A DNA stretch of 64,000 nucleotides. Source: an uncultured bacterium. GTDB lineage: Bacteria > Bacillota > Clostridia > Oscillospirales > Ruminococcaceae. The notes under the pieces were generated by a model that worked only from the letters and a program-made list of their open reading frames with translations, was not told the origin of the DNA and ran no database searches. Shown piece after piece: positions 33,552 through 42,272 of the stretch. Position 1 is the first letter of the stretch, and each line of letters starts with the position of its first letter. The translations under genes were made by a program, and so were the position numbers. The stretch spans positions 136,475-200,474 of the forward strand of contig CAJMSD010000004.1 of assembly GCA_905215965.1 (NCBI GenBank), written 5' to 3'.

Positions 33552-36320
33552 TTACTTAATAGCAGCCGCACATCTCTCGCAGAGAGTTGAATGCTCGCTG
33601 TCATTGCCGACTGTTGTCGAGTATCTCCAGCAGCGTTCGCATTTTTCGCCGTCAGCCTTAACGACTTCAAATTCAGTTTCTCCGTCTCTGTCCTTAACGA
33701 CCTCGACTCCGGAAACAATGAGTATCTCTTCAAGATGACCTGCAAACGAATCATATCTTTCAGCGTCGGAATCGCTGCCGCAGTGAATGATTATTTTAGC
33801 CTCAAGAGACTTGCCGATAACCTTTTCGTTTCTCTTTTCCTCAAGAACCTTGTTTACGGCTTCTCTTGTATTGCAGATAAAGCTCCACTTATCCTTGAAT
33901 TCATCGCTTACCTCGATTCCCGATTTCTCAGGCATCTGATTCAGGAAAACGCTCTCCTTGTCATCTTCGGAGGTATGCGGCATATACTGCCAGATCTCCT
34001 CGGCTGTAAACGAGATTATCGGAGCTGCAAGTCTTGCAACAGCGCTGAGGATCCTGTACATTGTGGTCTGAGCAGCACGTCTGAGCTCAGAATTTTCCTT
34101 TTCGCAGTAAAGTCTGTCCTTGATGATGTCAAGGTAGAAATTGGACATATCAATTACGCAGAAATTGTGAATAGCGTGGAAAACAATATGGAAATCGAAT
34201 GCGTTGTATCCCTCGTTAGCCTTGTCGATAAGCGCGTCAAGACGCATAAGCGCCCACTTATCAAGCTCTGTCAGCTTATCATCGGAGACGCAGTCAGTGT
34301 TTGGATCAAAGCCGTTTCCGAGGTTTCCGAGGATATATCTTGCGGTATTTCTGATCTTCTTGTAAGCGTCGGAAAGCTGCTTCAGGATCGGCTGAGAAAT
34401 TCTGATATCTGAATGATAATCGGAAGAAGCGACCCAGAGACGAAGAATATCCGCGCCGTAGGTATCGGTGATCTCGCTCGGATCAATACCGTTTCCGAGA
34501 GATTTATGCATAGTTTTGCCCTCGCCGTCAACTACCCAGCCATGAGTGCAGACAGCCTTATACGGAGCGCAGCCCTTATAAACTACAGATGTCAGGAGCG
34601 ACGACTGGAACCAGCCTCTGTACTGATCTGCGCCCTCAAGGTAGAGATCGGCAGGCCATGAAAGACTGTCAAATTCGTCCATAACGGCAGTATGAGAAAC
34701 GCCGCTGTCGAACCAAACGTCCATGATGTCGTATTCCTTGGTAAATTCGCCGCAGCCGCATTCGCACTTAACGGAATCGGGGATAAACTCGGACACTTCT
34801 CTTGTCCACCATGCGTCGGAGCCTTCCCTGCGGAAAAGCTCGGCAATTGCCGAGATAGTTTCGTCATTGACGATCGGCTTGCCGCAGTCCTTGCAGTAGA
34901 TGATCGGGATAGGAACGCCCCATGTTCTCTGACGGGAAATGCACCAGTCGCTTCTGTCGCGAACCATGCCCTTGATTCTTTCCTCGCCCCATTCCGGGAT
35001 CCATTTAACGTTCTCAATAGCTTTGATAGCCTCGTCCTTGAAGCCGTTTACGGAACAGAACCACTGCTCTGTAGCGCGGTATATGATAGGACTGTTGCAT
35101 CTCCAGCAATGAGGATACTGATGGACTATCTTCTGTGTTGCCAGCATAGCTCCTACTTCCGTGAGCTTTGCGGCAATAGCCTTATTTGCAGTATCGGTAT
35201 CCATGCCTTCAAACTCGCCTGCTTCGGCAGTCTGTCTGCCCTTTGAGTCAACGCATACGATAATACCGATATCGTCGTAGTTTTTGCAGACCTCAAAGTC
35301 CTCGACACCGTATCCGGGAGCCGTATGAACACAGCCTGTACCGCTTTCAAGAGTAACATGATCACCTACGATGATCGGTGACGGACGGTCGTAAAGAGGG
35401 TGCTTCGTTTTCATTCCTTCAAGCTCTGCGCCTGTGAAAATTCCCTCTGTAGTATATTCGGTTATTCCGGCTGTTTCCATTGTCGCCTTGACAAGCTCTT
35501 CAGCCATAACATAGTACTCGTCGCCGACATGAACGAGAGTATAGTTATACTCAGGACCGAGACAAATTGCAAGGTTTCCGGGGATAGTCCATGTTGTCGT
35601 AGTCCAGATAACGAAATAGATCTTGGACAGATCAAGTCCCATGCCGGAGAAGATCCCCTTATCGTCGGTAACGTTGAACTTTACGTAAATAGAATAGCAA
35701 GGGTCGTTTGAGTATTCGATTTCAGCCTCGGCAAGAGCCGTATTGCAGTCGGGGCACCAATAAACAGGCTTTAATCCCTTGTACATATAGCCTTTCTTTG
35801 CCATTTCTCCGAAAACCTCGACCTGACGGGCTTCGAACTCGGGACGAAGCGTTAAGTAAGGATAATCGTAGTCTCCGAGAGTTCCGAGTCTCTTGAACTG
35901 CTTCATCTGATTTGCAACGTGAGTCATTGCAAAATCATGGCAGTGCTTTCTAAGCTCCACAGGCGGAATAGCTCCGTTTTCAACGCCGATGGACTTCATT
36001 GCCTTCAACTCGATAGGAAGACCGTGTGTATCCCAGCCGGGAACGTAGGGAGCACAGAATCCACTCATGTTTTTATATTTTACTATAAAATCCTTTAAAG
36101 TCTTATTAAGAGCCGTTCCCAGGTGGATCTCGCCGTTTGCATAAGGAGGTCCGTCATGAAGAATGAACGTAGGTTTGCCCTGATTCTTTTCGATAATTTT
36201 ATAATAAAGTCTCTCGTTTTCCCATTTTTCGAGAGTTTCAGGCTCTCTTTTAGGAAGATTTCCTCTCATAGGAAAATCTGTCTTTGGTAAATTGATAGTT
36301 GAATTATAATCCTGTGCCAT
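33552..36320 (-). CDS. ileS: Isoleucyl-tRNA synthetase
   Basis: Charges tRNA-Ile. At 922 residues it has the full bacterial length. HIGH motif PYANGEIHLGTALNK lies near residue 60, with the editing domain in the middle. The KMSKS region reads GEGKTMHKSLGNG, the variant common in this lineage. The anticodon-binding domain is followed by a C-terminal zinc finger (CERCWRYS...CERC). The start ATG 36320 is fixed by an in-frame stop two codons upstream and by the family N-terminus (LPKTDFPMRGNLPKREPE). Unusually, the only good ribosome site, AAAGGAGG, is 37 bases upstream with a hairpin in between (see the leader entry). Confidence 0.96.
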   Translation of the reverse strand: MAQDYNSTINLPKTDFPMRGNLPKREPETLEKWENERLYYKIIEKNQGKPTFILHDGPPYANGEIHLGTALNKTLKDFIVKYKNMSGFCAPYVPGWDTHGLPIELKAMKSIGVENGAIPPVELRKHCHDFAMTHVANQMKQFKRLGTLGDYDYPYLTLRPEFEARQVEVFGEMAKKGYMYKGLKPVYWCPDCNTALAEAEIEYSNDPCYSIYVKFNVTDDKGIFSGMGLDLSKIYFVIWTTTTWTIPGNLAICLGPEYNYTLVHVGDEYYVMAEELVKATMETAGITEYTTEGIFTGAELEGMKTKHPLYDRPSPIIVGDHVTLESGTGCVHTAPGYGVEDFEVCKNYDDIGIIVCVDSKGRQTAEAGEFEGMDTDTANKAIAAKLTEVGAMLATQKIVHQYPHCWRCNSPIIYRATEQWFCSVNGFKDEAIKAIENVKWIPEWGEERIKGMVRDRSDWCISRQRTWGVPIPIIYCKDCGKPIVNDETISAIAELFRREGSDAWWTREVSEFIPDSVKCECGCGEFTKEYDIMDVWFDSGVSHTAVMDEFDSLSWPADLYLEGADQYRGWFQSSLLTSVVYKGCAPYKAVCTHGWVVDGEGKTMHKSLGNGIDPSEITDTYGADILRLWVASSDYHSDIRISQPILKQLSDAYKKIRNTARYILGNLGNGFDPNTDCVSDDKLTELDKWALMRLDALIDKANEGYNAFDFHIVFHAIHNFCVIDMSNFYLDIIKDRLYCEKENSELRRAAQTTMYRILSAVARLAAPIISFTAEEIWQYMPHTSEDDKESVFLNQMPEKSGIEVSDEFKDKWSFICNTREAVNKVLEEKRNEKVIGKSLEAKIIIHCGSDSDAERYDSFAGHLEEILIVSGVEVVKDRDGETEFEVVKADGEKCERCWRYSTTVGNDSEHSTLCERCAAAIK

Positions 36321-36420
36321 TTCTTACTTGATTTTTCATACGGAAGCTATGAAAAATCCTCCTTTCGCCGTAATTTCCGAATGAGACCCTGTTCCTTCCG
36401 TAGGTCTGATTTTGCCTGTT
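36321..36420 (-). promoter_or_regulatory. Structured ileS leader: hairpin between Shine-Dalgarno and start, with possible loop-loop pairing
   Basis: Minus-strand order: a 5-bp hairpin AGACC/GGTCT (36407-36403 with 36388-36384) whose loop contains TACGGAAG (36402-36395); then AAAGGAGG (36365-36358); then a perfect 11-bp hairpin GATTTTTCATA/TATGAAAAATC (36358-36348 with 36340-36330) with loop GCTTCCG; then nine bases and the ileS ATG. CTTCCGTA (36346-36339) is complementary to TACGGAAG in the first loop. Folding the second hairpin would bring the ribosome site to normal distance. No T-box sequence is recognised. Confidence 0.6.
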
Positions 36421-36425
36421 AAAAA

Positions 36426-36453
36426 ATTATATCACAAAGCTGAAATAATGCAA
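36426..36453 (-). promoter_or_regulatory. Promoter of ileS
   Basis: Minus strand: TTGCAT (36453-36448), 16 bases, TATAAT (36431-36426). It places the transcript start near 36420 and gives a leader of about 100 bases. Confidence 0.65.
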
Positions 36454-36482
36454 ATTTATATGCGCATTAAGCGATCGCCGGC

Positions 36483-37031
36483 TTAATTTTCAGCAGCTAC
36501 AGCGGCAGCGATCTCCTCAGCGGTTTCGGTTTCCTGCTCCGAAGCTTCTTCGTAGGTCTCAGGCATTGAAGAAATAAGCTCAAGATGTTCCTTATACATA
36601 TCAAAGAGACTCTTCTTAAAGTCTGCAACCTGCTGCTGAGCAACAATAAGAGCTTCCTGCTCCTTAGCGATCTCTGCTCTGTTTTTCTCCATAGCCTCTT
36701 CGTGCTGACGTGTAGCCTCATCAACAAGAGCGTCCGCCTTAGCCTGAGCCTCAGCAATAATTGCGTCTGCCTTTCCGTGAGCCTCTGAAATCACCTGATG
36801 TCCCTGCTTCTGAGCGCCGAGAAGAGCGTCCTTAAGAGCGTCCTCGTCCTTCATATACTCGCGCACCTTATCGGCAAGTATCTGGATCTTATTATTGCTT
36901 TCAAGCCTTTCCTTCTCCATTTCGTCGAGCTCGGCTTCAAGCTGAGAAAAAAACTCGTCTATCTCTTCCTGCTTATAACCGAAAGCAGCCTTTTCAAATC
37001 TCTTATTTCTTACATCCTTGGAAGTAATCAT
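36483..37031 (-). CDS. divIVA: DivIVA domain protein
   Basis: A 182-residue coiled-coil protein that binds curved membrane at poles and septa. The DivIVA N-terminal motif is KRFEKAAFGYKQEEIDEFFSQLE (residues 10-32). A long heptad coiled coil rich in Ala/Glu/Lys/Gln spans about residues 33-150, and the acidic C-terminus is rich in Glu and Ala. It is the last gene of the sepF-ylmH-divIVA unit. ATG 37031 follows AGAGGTGA. Confidence 0.9.
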   Translation of the reverse strand: MITSKDVRNKRFEKAAFGYKQEEIDEFFSQLEAELDEMEKERLESNNKIQILADKVREYMKDEDALKDALLGAQKQGHQVISEAHGKADAIIAEAQAKADALVDEATRQHEEAMEKNRAEIAKEQEALIVAQQQVADFKKSLFDMYKEHLELISSMPETYEEASEQETETAEEIAAAVAAEN

Positions 37032-37045
37032 TTGATCTTCACCTC

Positions 37046-37807
37046 TTATTTATATTTACGTAAAATTATGTGTATACGTCCTTTTTTGGATATTCCGTTG
37101 ATTTTGCTTAAAATAAACTTACCGCTGCCGCGAACCGAAAAGATATCCTTTTCATGAAGCTCGTGGGAAACGCTTGTTATCGGGAAATAATTCACCGCTA
37201 CATTCTCGCTTTTGATAAGTCCGGCAGCCTTTTCGCGGCTAAGCTTTGCGGCAGCGCTTACTACGCAGTCAAGACGCAGTGAAGCGACGGTCGTTCCGAT
37301 CTCCTCAAATTCCTGCTTTGATTCAATGCGGAAAGGCTCGCTGTCGGAGATCTTAACGCCTGTTCTGCCGATCTTTGAAACCGACGACATAATGAGCTTT
37401 GCAGCTATTTCCGTGACAAAGGTCTGAGCAATACCTTCGGCAATAATAATATCGCCGATAACCTCGCGCTTTAAACGCATTCCCATAAAGCTTCCGAGAA
37501 AATCCCTGTGTGAAAGCCTGTCCTCTTTGCGAAAAGTAAACGTCAGACATTTTATTGGGAACTCCTCGGTAATATAGTCCTCACAGTAATCGGGAAAAAC
37601 GGCAAGCATACGTCTTGCGGCATTTTGATAGCCGCCGTAGAGCATATATCTCAGCCCTCCGGTATTATTCAGGCACCAGCGCTCAGCTTCGGCGCACTGA
37701 CGCTCGTCAAGAAAATTCGAAAAGCGGCAAATGCCGTCTCTCTCGCTTCGGCTGACGATGTCTCCGAGCTTTGCGGCAAAAAGCTTATCATCTGGATCGC
37801 GGTTCAT
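37046..37807 (-). CDS. ylmH: S4-domain RNA-binding protein YlmH
   Basis: 253 residues: an N-terminal YlmH domain (RFSNFLDERQCAEAERWC, then GGYQNAARRMLAVFPD) and a C-terminal S4 domain (LRLDCVVSAAAKLSREKAAGLI near residue 180). In related bacteria the S4 protein YlmH acts on 50S particles carrying peptidyl-tRNA in ribosome quality control. Start ATG 37807 overlaps the sepF stop (TGATG). It belongs to the division cluster. Confidence 0.9.
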   Translation of the reverse strand: MNRDPDDKLFAAKLGDIVSRSERDGICRFSNFLDERQCAEAERWCLNNTGGLRYMLYGGYQNAARRMLAVFPDYCEDYITEEFPIKCLTFTFRKEDRLSHRDFLGSFMGMRLKREVIGDIIIAEGIAQTFVTEIAAKLIMSSVSKIGRTGVKISDSEPFRIESKQEFEEIGTTVASLRLDCVVSAAAKLSREKAAGLIKSENVAVNYFPITSVSHELHEKDIFSVRGSGKFILSKINGISKKGRIHIILRKYK

Positions 37808-38256
37808 CAGATGAATACGCCGTTATTTTCGAGCTCCCCCACAAGATCTTCTCCTATAAATCCTACATTGTAAGGAGTAATGATATATGTCAGGTTAGCT
37901 ACAGGCTTAAGGCTTCCTCCGTTTGCGTAAGCAACGCCGACGAGGAAATCGATAATTCTTCTCTTATTCTCAGGTGAAGCCGTTTCAAGGTTAAGAACCA
38001 CGGTTTTCTTTGCGATAAGGTGATCCGCGATCTGCTTTGCGTCCGTAAATGCCGAAGGTTTAACCAGAACGACCTGAAGCTGTGCCGTTGTCTGGATATT
38101 TACGACCTTATTTCTTCTTCCGTCGTGAGAAACCGGCTCGTCCGAATCCGAGCTTACACCGCGTCCGCCTCTCTGAGGAGTAGGCATATCGTCCTGCTCG
38201 TAATCGTCATCTTCGTCTGAAAGAAAAAATTCCTTGATGTTCTCAAAAAGTTTCAT
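37807..38256 (-). CDS. sepF: Cell division protein SepF
   Basis: A 149-residue cytoplasmic FtsZ-bundling membrane anchor. The N-terminal amphipathic helix (MKLFENIKEFFLSD) is followed by an acidic linker and the SepF core VLVKPSAFTDAKQIADHLIAKKTVVLNLE near residues 63-90, ending in GGSLKPVANLTYIITPYNV. ATG 38256 follows GGGAG. Upstream lies a 166-bp mobile-type palindrome. Confidence 0.93.
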   Translation of the reverse strand: MKLFENIKEFFLSDEDDDYEQDDMPTPQRGGRGVSSDSDEPVSHDGRRNKVVNIQTTAQLQVVLVKPSAFTDAKQIADHLIAKKTVVLNLETASPENKRRIIDFLVGVAYANGGSLKPVANLTYIITPYNVGFIGEDLVGELENNGVFI

Positions 38257-38292
38257 ATTGTACTCCCATTCTCCGCATTATAAATTTTTTAT

Positions 38293-38458
38293 TAGAACCT
38301 GTCTGCACAAGATCAGTGTGCGGATTTTCGGCAAGATTTTGTTGATGACAAGGCAAAAATTCGCAGGCATACTGGTGTATGACAAGGATTTTTAACGAAG
38401 CCAGCGGCAAAAGATTGTCGAAAAGATGTGCGCTGCAGTTTGTGAAGACGGGTTCTTA
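38293..38458. mobile_element. MITE-like 166-bp long imperfect palindrome
   Basis: The ends are inverted repeats: AGAACCTGTCTGCACAA at the left and the complement of AGAACCCGTCTTCACAA at the right (15 of 17 match). Pairing continues inward, so the whole element can fold into one long hairpin. It has no ORF. It occupies most of the 324-base gap between sepF and yggS. A 27-base fragment of the left end recurs at 47392-47418. Confidence 0.75.
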
Positions 38459-38580
38459 ATCCGGAACATGAAATGCGGGATATTCCGAACTTTTATAGCC
38501 TAATAAACAGATGCCGCCGAAGATTTTTTCATTTGCTCTATGCTTGATCCAAGCGGCAAAATTACCAGCATTGCGCTGAA

Positions 38581-39276
38581 TTATTTATAATTTCTTGCCC
38601 CGAACAGACCTGTACCTATTCTGACAATAGTTGAGCCGTATTTAACAGCCTGAACATAGTCGTGTGTCATTCCCATTGAAAGCGTATCCATTGAAATACG
38701 CTCTGATCTTCTTTCCATGACCGACATGAAAAGCTCCTGCATTTTTCCGAAGTATATATCGCTTCCCGAGACAGGAGGGATCGTCATAAGTCCGCGCACG
38801 CGGATATTTTCAAGCTCCTCCGCCGCATTGAGCAGCTCACCGAGATTTTCTGGAGCAATACCGCTCTTGCTTTCCTCTCCGCCGATATTGACCTCGCACA
38901 GGATATCCATAACTCTTTCGTTTTTAGCGGCAAGACGGTTTATCTCCTCTGCCAGTCTGACGCTGTCGACCGATTGTATCATTGTCACGTCGTTAATAAT
39001 GTATTTGACCTTATTGGTCTGCAAGTGACCGATAAAATGAACCTCTGCTGACTTATCGTAGAAGTCCTTCTTCGACATAAATTCCTGAACTCTGTTTTCT
39101 CCGAGAAGGTCTATACCGAGCTTTACGGCATGATTGATTTTTTCGGGCTCGACTGTCTTAGTGACCGCCATCACCCTGACCTTATCGCCGCTGCTGCGGT
39201 ATTTTTCCACAGCTTCATTGACATTGAACAGAATTTCCCTGAGATTTACGTCTACGCTTTCATAATCATTTTCCAT
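38581..39276 (-). CDS. YggS/YlmE-family pyridoxal-phosphate homeostasis protein
   Basis: A single-domain fold-type III PLP protein of 231 residues. The PLP lysine lies in VMAVTKTVEPEKI near residue 36. GENRVQEFMSK near 60, HFIGHLQTNKVKYI near 80 and LSMGMTHDYVQAV near 200 are family blocks. It buffers PLP and sits in the Gram-positive division cluster. ATG 39276 follows AGGGTG; the start overlaps the upstream HlyD-like gene by 11 bases. Confidence 0.92.
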   Translation of the reverse strand: MENDYESVDVNLREILFNVNEAVEKYRSSGDKVRVMAVTKTVEPEKINHAVKLGIDLLGENRVQEFMSKKDFYDKSAEVHFIGHLQTNKVKYIINDVTMIQSVDSVRLAEEINRLAAKNERVMDILCEVNIGGEESKSGIAPENLGELLNAAEELENIRVRGLMTIPPVSGSDIYFGKMQELFMSVMERRSERISMDTLSMGMTHDYVQAVKYGSTIVRIGTGLFGARNYK

Positions 39277-40525
39277 CAGAATCAACACCCTCGATCATAA
39301 TATCGTCATACAAAGCGAGATAATCGCTGTCGTCTTCTTTGACGTCGGAAAGAACGTAATCGCTTCCTTCATAGATAACGTCGATCTTTCTGAACTCTAT
39401 CTGTTCGCCCTCCTGTATGTAAACGCCCTTATAATTGGTTGTAACAACAGAGCTGATACCTGTTTCCTCGTCAACGATCTCCTCTTCGATAGATTTGAAT
39501 CTTACCGCCTCTCGCGGAACCTTTAGTCCGCTGTACTCGCCTTTTATAAGCTCGACATTTTCACAGCGGTGCTGAACAAGCTCATAATTGAATTTATCGC
39601 AGGAAACAACAATAACTGTTTCCGCAGGATTGCCCTCGCTTCTCAGATCTATGATCGTCGCGTCGAAAGTATCTGCGGCAGTCTCAAATCTCAACATAAC
39701 ACTGTCGCCTATGGCATACTCTTTGTGCGAGTTGTCGATAATGCCTGCAAGTGACCAGCCATAGCTGTCTATAAGCTTTCCGACGGTATACGGGTCGTCA
39801 GATTTGGAATCCTGAATACTCTTAATAGTTTCAGCCGTTATCGAGCCAATATTCTCCTTTGTAAGCAAATTCTCATAGCCGTCGCTGTAGCTGACGAAAT
39901 AGGCAGAGCGGTCCGAAGAGATCACTTCAACAGGAGAAACGGTACTGAGCCGCAGCTGAGTAAGCCGGCTGTTTATGTCGTTGATCTTCTGATTAAAGTC
40001 CACGTCTTCATCGGTAACTATCTGATAGGTACTGAGCTGAACCAACAGGTCGTCCTTTTTTGCGGCGATCGTTTTATAGTCGCCGGTATCGCGGCTGTAT
40101 ATCAGCGTTCTGTAGGTCTCCTCGATACTTTCGGAAAGGCTTGCCGGCTGAGCCGACTCAACAGTACCCGGATTCTGGATCTTATTCAGGATCGCAAGCT
40201 CAGAAGAAAGCTGTTCAATCTCCCTGTTGATGCTTATCTGCTCGTCGTTCGGATATACGTTGGCAATGACCGAACCGTTTCCGACCTTGCCGCCGTCTGG
40301 AACATTATAGCTCAGAACTCCGTTTCCGCTGTAGGTGATCACCTGTTCGTCGCGGATAAAAACGCCCTTGAACTCAGCAGATGAAGTAGCCGACGCCATA
40401 ATTGCGCTGACCGTATCGCTCTCTCTGTTTCTGAAATTATAAATAACGCTTATAAATATCACAAGAAAAAGCACAAGAACGATATTTCGCAGCAGCTTGG
40501 AAACAAAATTATTTTCGGGACGCAT
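39266..40525 (-). CDS. HlyD-like periplasmic-adaptor-type membrane protein
   Basis: 419 residues. One N-terminal membrane helix (about residues 13-29), then a lipoyl-like barrel half (FKGVFIRDEQVITYSGNGVLSYNVPDGGKVGNGSVIANVY), a coiled coil at about 95-200, and a second beta-barrel region with SGLKVPREAVRF near 345. The order is that of HlyD/RND adaptors, but no partner transporter is adjacent. The same gene type occurs near sepF in related clostridia, so an envelope or division role is possible. The start ATG 40525 has only a weak ribosome site 13 bases after hfq. Confidence 0.8.
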   Translation of the reverse strand: MRPENNFVSKLLRNIVLVLFLVIFISVIYNFRNRESDTVSAIMASATSSAEFKGVFIRDEQVITYSGNGVLSYNVPDGGKVGNGSVIANVYPNDEQISINREIEQLSSELAILNKIQNPGTVESAQPASLSESIEETYRTLIYSRDTGDYKTIAAKKDDLLVQLSTYQIVTDEDVDFNQKINDINSRLTQLRLSTVSPVEVISSDRSAYFVSYSDGYENLLTKENIGSITAETIKSIQDSKSDDPYTVGKLIDSYGWSLAGIIDNSHKEYAIGDSVMLRFETAADTFDATIIDLRSEGNPAETVIVVSCDKFNYELVQHRCENVELIKGEYSGLKVPREAVRFKSIEEEIVDEETGISSVVTTNYKGVYIQEGEQIEFRKIDVIYEGSDYVLSDVKEDDSDYLALYDDIMIEGVDSDGK

Positions 40526-40538
40526 TTACATCACCGTC

Positions 40539-40778
40539 TTATTCGGTCTTTTCCGAAGCGTCGAGGATAGAAACCATTCTTGCCGGAATTACCGTAGAAA
40601 TAGCGTGTTTATAAACAAGCTGCTGTTTTCCGTCGCAGTCAAGGATAACGCAGTAACTGTCGAAGCCCCTTACCATACCCTTGAACTGGAAGCCGTTTGT
40701 TAAAAAGATAGTAACAACGATCCTGTCTTTTCTGCACTGATTCAGAAATACGTCCTGCAAATTGATTGATTTGTTCAT
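40539..40778 (-). CDS. hfq: RNA chaperone Hfq
   Basis: A 79-residue Sm-like protein of typical length. Sm1 region: NLQDVFLNQCRKDRIVVTIFLTNGFQFKGMVRGFDSYCVIL. Sm2 region: KQQLVYKHAISTVIP, with the KH motif at the RNA-binding face. ATG 40778 is supported by CAGGAG; upstream in-frame ATGs are too close. The miaA-hfq order is the conserved bacterial arrangement. Confidence 0.95.
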   Translation of the reverse strand: MNKSINLQDVFLNQCRKDRIVVTIFLTNGFQFKGMVRGFDSYCVILDCDGKQQLVYKHAISTVIPARMVSILDASEKTE

Positions 40779-40850
40779 ACACATTCTCCTGTTCATAATA
40801 ATATCTTTATATAATCTGCAAGTGCATATAAATACACACAATTTATTATA

Positions 40851-41807
40851 TCATACATTTCTATATTTTTCTATACATTTTTCAGATTTCTCTAAAATTT
40901 CAGTTTTTTTATCAAATTCGCCCAAAAAAATCCACTTAATACGTTCATTTTTTCTAAACCACGTCAATTGACGCTTGGCATAACGGCGGGTTTCCTGTTT
41001 AATTTTCTCGATACAGTCTTGCAATGGCATCATATTTTCAAAATACGGCATAAGCTCTTTTATCCCGATAGCGTTCGCGGCAGTTTTCATACCGGCATAT
41101 TCCTGCCGCAAAGTCCGCGCTTCCTCTATCAGTCCGCGGCTTACCATATTGTCAACGCGGAGGTTTATTCTTTCGTAGAGAAATTGCCTGTCGGTATAGT
41201 CGAGACCGATTATCAGCGAATCGTAAGGACTTTCTTCAAGGCGGCTCTCCGCTTTAAGCTCGGAAAAGGTTCTTCCCGTAACATGATAGACCTCTAAGGC
41301 TCTTATTACGCGCACAAGATTATTGGGGTGAATATTTCGTGCAGCCTCTGCGTCTATCTCCGCAAGACGTGCGTGAAGAGCCTCATTGCCGTTTTCCGCG
41401 GCAAATCCGTAAAGCTCCGCTCGATAAGCTTCATCGCTTCCGCCCTCCGAAAACCTGACGTTATTCAAGAGCGAATCGATATAAAGTCCCGTACCTCCCA
41501 CAATTATCGGGAGCTTTCCTCTGCCGAGAATCTCGCGTATTTTTTCGTTGGCAAGCTTAACGTAATCGGCGGCGCTGAAAGACGTTTCCCTGTCCAGAAT
41601 ATCTATAAGATGATGAGGTATCCCCTGCATTTCGTCCTTTGACGGCTTGGCGGAGGCTATATCCATACCCTTGTATATCTGTATCGAATCAGCGGAAATT
41701 ATCTCTCCGTCATAACGCTTGGCAAGCTCTACTCCGAGAGAAGTTTTTCCCGAGGCGGTAGGACCTGCAACAGCCAGCACAAACGGTTTTTCAATTTTAT
41801 CAGTCAT
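40851..41807 (-). CDS. miaA: tRNA dimethylallyltransferase
   Basis: 318 residues. Adds the dimethylallyl group to A37 of tRNAs, the substrate for MiaB encoded in the same block. P-loop AGPTASGKTSLGVELA near residue 14, SADSIQIYKGMDIASAKP near 38, and VGGTGLYIDSLL near 100 are diagnostic. ATG 41807 follows TTGGAGG; the frame extends 53 codons upstream but is not supported. It carries a long basic C-terminal region (RYAKRQLTWFRKNERIKW). Confidence 0.94.
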   Translation of the reverse strand: MTDKIEKPFVLAVAGPTASGKTSLGVELAKRYDGEIISADSIQIYKGMDIASAKPSKDEMQGIPHHLIDILDRETSFSAADYVKLANEKIREILGRGKLPIIVGGTGLYIDSLLNNVRFSEGGSDEAYRAELYGFAAENGNEALHARLAEIDAEAARNIHPNNLVRVIRALEVYHVTGRTFSELKAESRLEESPYDSLIIGLDYTDRQFLYERINLRVDNMVSRGLIEEARTLRQEYAGMKTAANAIGIKELMPYFENMMPLQDCIEKIKQETRRYAKRQLTWFRKNERIKWIFLGEFDKKTEILEKSEKCIEKYRNV

Positions 41808-41883
41808 ACCGAACCTCCAAGTGTTATAAAAACTAATTTTCACCGGATCAACGCTCTTTTCCGCAATTATAAAAACAAGACTT

Positions 41884-42177
41884 TCAGATTTTTTTTCCTG
41901 AACAGCTCTCATACTCCTCGGCGTCGTCTTCCGAATACTCCTCAACAATATCTGTGCCGTTATCAAAGAAACGATTATAGACAGACGTTATCGTCTTTGC
42001 AGCAACCGAAGCCGCAAGGACTCCGGGAACAAACAAAATTGAAAAAAACATAACTGCACGTATATACCTGTTTTTGCTTTTAATAATATGAGGTTTTTTA
42101 ATGAACAAAAACATTAGCAGAACAAAAGCCGCCGCAAAACAGACAGCAGTTATAATTATTTTAGTCATCAAATGCAT
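41884..42177 (-). CDS. Small hypothetical membrane protein
   Basis: 97 residues with two hydrophobic helices (about residues 6-27 and 41-63) and an acidic tail (DNGTDIVEEYSEDDAEEYE). It lies between mutL and miaA in the same direction. GGAG lies ten bases before ATG 42177. No family is recognised. Confidence 0.6.
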   Translation of the reverse strand: MHLMTKIIITAVCFAAAFVLLMFLFIKKPHIIKSKNRYIRAVMFFSILFVPGVLAASVAAKTITSVYNRFFDNGTDIVEEYSEDDAEEYESCSGKKI

Positions 42178-42272
42178 TTTAAATTTACTCCATTCGCTAA
42201 TCTAAAAATACTTTGCATAAAATTCTCCGCCATACAGGCTGATGTGCGTCCGAATCAGCGAGCCGCCCGAAC

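Noticed and set aside
34440..34530. IleS KMSKS motif appearing degenerate (KTMHKS)
   Set aside because: This variant is common in related synthetases and the rest of the enzyme is intact, so it is not evidence of lost function.
36321..36482. T-box riboswitch before ileS
   Set aside because: The interval is short and I see no conserved T-box sequence or terminator/antiterminator pair; the hairpin near the start lacks a T tract.
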